Assembly: GCA_030066905.1 (NCBI GenBank)
Contig: JASJAR010000006.1
Coordinates: 121,654-185,653 of the forward strand
Length of the DNA stretch: 64,000 bases
Direction of reading: 5' to 3'
Source of the DNA: Paracoccaceae bacterium
Lineage (GTDB): Bacteria > Pseudomonadota > Alphaproteobacteria > Rhodobacterales > Rhodobacteraceae
The notes under the pieces are model-generated. The model ran no database searches. It had not been told where the DNA came from and saw nothing but the letters and a program-made list of their open reading frames with translations. Below are positions 61,456 through 64,000 of this stretch, one piece after another. Made by a program: the position numbers and the translations under genes. Position 1 is the stretch's first letter; every line of letters starts with the position of its first letter.

Positions 61456-62778
61456 ATGGCCCTCGACAAGCCCGCCCCGAACGACCTGTCGGCCTTCTGG
61501 ATGCCGTTCACTGCGAACCGGCAGTTCAAGGCCAACCCGCGGATGATCGTGGGTGCAAAGGACATGCATTACACCACCGCCGACGGCCGCGAGGTGCTCG
61601 ATGCGGTGGCGGGGCTCTGGTGCTGCAATGCGGGGCACAACCGGCCGAAGGTCGTCGAGGCGATCCAGAAACAGGCCGCCGAGATCGACTATTCCCCGGC
61701 CTTCCAGATGGGGTTTCCGAAAGCCTTCGAACTCGCCACCCGGCTCGCCGATCTCGCCCCCGAACCGCTCAACCACATCTTCTATACGAATTCCGGCTCC
61801 GAAAGCGTGGAGACGGCGCTGAAGATCGCGCTCGCCTATCACCGGGCGCGGGACGAGGGCAGCCGGACCCGGCTGATAGGCCGCGAAAAGGGCTATCACG
61901 GTGTGAATTTCGGCGGCATCTCGGTGGGCGGGATCACTAATAACCGCCGCTTCTTCGGCCAGCTTCTCGCCGGGGTCGACCATCTCCCGGCGACGGTCCT
62001 CGAAGAGAACCGTTTCGCCAAGGGGCAGCCGCCGCACGGGGCGCATCTTGCCGACGAGCTCGAACGGATGGTCGCCATCCACGGCGCCGAGACCATTGCC
62101 GCTTGTATCGTCGAGCCGGTGGCGGGGTCGGCCGGCGTGATCCTGCCGCCCGTGGGCTATCTCGAACGGCTCCGCGAGATCTGCGACCGGCACGGCATTC
62201 TCCTCATCTTCGACGAGGTCATCACCGGGTTCGGGCGGCTCGGCGCGGCCTTCGCCGCCGAGAAATTCGGCGTCGTCCCCGACATGATGACGACCGCGAA
62301 GGGCATTACCTCCGGCACGGTGCCCATGGGCGCGGTCTTCACCTCAAGCGCGATCCACGACGCCTTCATGACGGGCCCCGAGCACATGATCGAGCTCTTC
62401 CACGGCTACACCTATTCGGCCCATCCCTTGGCCTGTGCCGCCGCCCTCGCGACGCTCGACGTCTACCGCGAGGAGGGGCTCTTTGCGCGCGCCGCCGAGA
62501 TGGCCCCCTATTGGGAAGAGGCGATCCACAGCCTCGCCGATTGCCCGAACGTCATCGACACCCGCAATCTCGGCCTCATCGGCGCCATCGAGCTCGACCC
62601 GATCCCCGGCGCGCCCACCAAACGCGCTTTCTCGGCCTTCCTCAAAGCCTATGAGAAGGGCCTCTACATCCGCACCACCGGCGACATCATCGCCATGTCG
62701 CCGCCGCTCATCATCGAGAAATCCCATATCGACCAGATCGTGGAGACGCTCCGCGAGGTGCTTCAAACGCTCGACTGA
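61456..62778 (+). CDS. Omega-amino acid:pyruvate aminotransferase (class III)
   Basis: A 440-residue PLP enzyme of the beta-alanine:pyruvate transaminase type. Landmarks: FWMPFTANRQFKANPRMIVGAKD, GHNRPKVVEAI, FYTNSGSESVETALKIALAYHRA, AACIVEPVAGSAGVILPP, IFDEVITGFGRLG, and the PLP lysine in MTTAKGITSGTVPMGAV. It would convert beta-alanine or 3-aminoisobutyrate, products of pyrimidine reduction, to semialdehydes. It is followed after 50 bp by a carbamoyl-beta-alanine amidase. RutR should repress it. Confidence 0.93.
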   Translation: MALDKPAPNDLSAFWMPFTANRQFKANPRMIVGAKDMHYTTADGREVLDAVAGLWCCNAGHNRPKVVEAIQKQAAEIDYSPAFQMGFPKAFELATRLADLAPEPLNHIFYTNSGSESVETALKIALAYHRARDEGSRTRLIGREKGYHGVNFGGISVGGITNNRRFFGQLLAGVDHLPATVLEENRFAKGQPPHGAHLADELERMVAIHGAETIAACIVEPVAGSAGVILPPVGYLERLREICDRHGILLIFDEVITGFGRLGAAFAAEKFGVVPDMMTTAKGITSGTVPMGAVFTSSAIHDAFMTGPEHMIELFHGYTYSAHPLACAAALATLDVYREEGLFARAAEMAPYWEEAIHSLADCPNVIDTRNLGLIGAIELDPIPGAPTKRAFSAFLKAYEKGLYIRTTGDIIAMSPPLIIEKSHIDQIVETLREVLQTLD

Positions 62779-62786
62779 GCCCAACC

Positions 62787-62810
62787 CGCCCCGGGTCTAG
62801 CCCCGGGGCG
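62787..62810 (+). repeat. GC hairpin between aminotransferase and amidase genes
   Basis: CGCCCCGGG pairs with CCCGGGGCG around a TCTAGC loop, 8 nt past the stop. The bases are akin to a hairpin of the dispersed repeats. It may reduce expression of the downstream gene. Confidence 0.5.
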
Positions 62811-62828
62811 CGAAGGACGAAAGACAAG

Positions 62829-64000
62829 ATGGCAGCCCCCGGCGAGAACCTTCGGATCAACGGCGAACGGCTCTGGGAGAGCCTGATGGAGATGGCCAGG
62901 ATCGGCCCCGGCGTCGCGGGCGGGAACAACCGCCAGACCGTGACCGACGAAGACGGCGAGGGGCGCGCACTCTTTCAGCGCTGGTGCGAGGCGGCGGGCT
63001 GCACGATGGGGCTCGACGAGATGGGCAACATGTTCGCCGAACGCCCCGGCACCGACCCCGATGCCCTGCCGGTCTATGTCGGCTCCCATCTCGACACCCA
63101 GCCCACGGGGGGGAAGTACGACGGGGTGCTCGGGGTCTTAGGCGGGCTGGAGATCGTCCGCACGCTCAACGACCTCGACATCAAGACCAAACACCCGATC
63201 GTGGTGACGAACTGGACCAACGAGGAGGGGACGCGGTTTGCTCCGGCCATGCTCGCCTCGGGCGTCTTTGCGGGCGTTCACGAACAGGACTGGGCCTACG
63301 CCCGCGAGGATGCCGAAGGCAAGAGCTTCGGCGCCGAGCTGGAGCGCATCGGCTACAAGGGCGAGGGCTGCGGCGGGCGGCCGGTCGGCGCCTATTTCGA
63401 GGCGCACATCGAGCAAGGTCCGATCCTCGAGGCCGAGGGCAAGACGATCGGCGTGGTGACCGGCGCCCAGGGCCAGCGCTGGTACGAGATCACACTGACG
63501 GGCCAGGAGGCCCACGCCGGCCCGACGCCCATGAACCGGCGGCGCGACGCCTTGGTCGGCGCTTCGGTGATCGCCAAGGCGGTCAGCCGCATCGGTCACG
63601 AGTTTCAGCCCGACGCCTGCTCCACCGTGGGCATGATGCAGGTCTATCCCAACAGCCGCAACGTCATCCCCGGCCGGGTCTTCCTTACGGTCGACCTCCG
63701 CCACCCGGATGACGAGGTGTTGGCCGAGATGGACTGGAGCCTGCGCCACACCGCCGAGGCGGTCGCTAAGCGCGGCAAGCTGGAGTTGAAGCTCGAGCAG
63801 ATCTGGCAGTTCGACGCCACGCCCTTCGATCCGGACTGCATCGCGGCGGTGCGTGCCGGTGCCGAGCGCTACGGCCACACCCACCGCGACATCGTCAGCG
63901 GCGCCGGCCACGACGCCGTTTACATGGCCGGCATCGCACCAACCGGCATGATCTTCGTGCCCTGCGAGGACGGCATCAGCCACAACGAGATCGAGAACGC
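62829..64000 (+). CDS. Zn-dependent N-carbamoyl-beta-alanine amidase (3' end beyond window)
   Basis: The first 390 residues of an M20-fold hydantoinase/carbamoylase. Metal ligands are His in GSHLDTQPTGGKYDGVLGVLGGLE (with Asp), Glu in NWTNEEGTRFAPAM, His in AYFEAHIEQGPILE. The dimerisation domain has HAGPTPMNRRRDALVGAS, and the last visible residues contain GAGHDAVYMA. It hydrolyses N-carbamoyl-beta-alanine to beta-alanine, CO2 and ammonia, the third step after PreTA. The dihydropyrimidinase gene is expected beyond the window. Confidence 0.93.
   Translation, partial: MAAPGENLRINGERLWESLMEMARIGPGVAGGNNRQTVTDEDGEGRALFQRWCEAAGCTMGLDEMGNMFAERPGTDPDALPVYVGSHLDTQPTGGKYDGVLGVLGGLEIVRTLNDLDIKTKHPIVVTNWTNEEGTRFAPAMLASGVFAGVHEQDWAYAREDAEGKSFGAELERIGYKGEGCGGRPVGAYFEAHIEQGPILEAEGKTIGVVTGAQGQRWYEITLTGQEAHAGPTPMNRRRDALVGASVIAKAVSRIGHEFQPDACSTVGMMQVYPNSRNVIPGRVFLTVDLRHPDDEVLAEMDWSLRHTAEAVAKRGKLELKLEQIWQFDATPFDPDCIAAVRAGAERYGHTHRDIVSGAGHDAVYMAGIAPTGMIFVPCEDGISHNEIEN

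Overview
The window is high-GC DNA (strong G/C bias at third codon positions) from an alphaproteobacterium, most likely of the Rhodobacterales/Paracoccaceae type. The main support is the block of NDUFA12-type complex I subunit, mlaD-like, DUF2155, aat, accC and accB, plus TRAP transporters, an alphaproteobacterial-style clpP-clpX pair, and a reductive pyrimidine pathway with RutR. No tRNA, rRNA, CRISPR array, integrase or transposase was seen. All gene names come from reading translated sequence and motifs; no database search was run.

Layout. 1-2.7 kb: an FtsX-type ABC exporter (permease cut by the window edge). 2.8-5.5 kb: a di-haem peroxidase gene overlapping head to head with a Sel1-repeat gene, then an AT-richer spacer with two strong hairpins before a small unknown gene. 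5.6-15.9 kb: two divergent catabolic units around a UTRA-type GntR regulator. The left one holds TRAP dctQMP, a flavin reductase, an aldo/keto reductase and an SsuD-like monooxygenase. The right one holds a MocA-type dehydrogenase, a Rieske oxygenase, a 78-residue coupled gene and an ureidoglycine-aminohydrolase-type cupin. 16-19.2 kb: a chemoreceptor with a secreted partner. 19.5-21.1 kb: FadR-type regulator divergent from an SDR, with a perfect dyad between. 21.4-25.2 kb: oxyR divergent from katG, then a pcaC-like gene. 25.6-31.2 kb: rhodanese, then a DAO-type oxidase with hyuA-hyuB. 31.2-34.1 kb: copA-cueR with a textbook 19-bp-spaced MerR-type promoter.

34.1-43.8 kb: an ABC importer with an NMT1/THI5-type binding protein, a cytosine-deaminase-like amidohydrolase, an FAD-linked oxidase, a DUF1993 protein, two flavodoxin-fold oxidoreductases and a creatininase. 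These nine genes are tightly packed and in my view form the most interesting uncharacterised system here. They are preceded by a potential three-way-junction leader RNA and flanked on both sides by large composite intergenic repeats. 43.8-49.3 kb: exoD-like, GlcD/D-LDH-like, a PhnM-like protein without metal ligands, a photolyase-like protein with unusual domain order, and an SRPBCC/ArsR pair with a four-half-site operator. 49.4-56.9 kb: clpP, clpX, RidA, MFS, NDUFA12, mlaD-like, DUF2155, aat, accC, accB. 57.1-64 kb: reductive pyrimidine catabolism (preT, a serine-less ACP-like protein, preA, rutR, omega-aminotransferase, carbamoyl-beta-alanine amidase cut by the window end).

A recurring theme is nitrogen-compound catabolism: pyrimidine reduction, two importers, hydantoinase-type and creatininase-type hydrolases, and an allantoin-type cupin. 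The intergenic regions carry a dispersed family of paired-hairpin repeats and a 226-bp palindrome-rich repeat.
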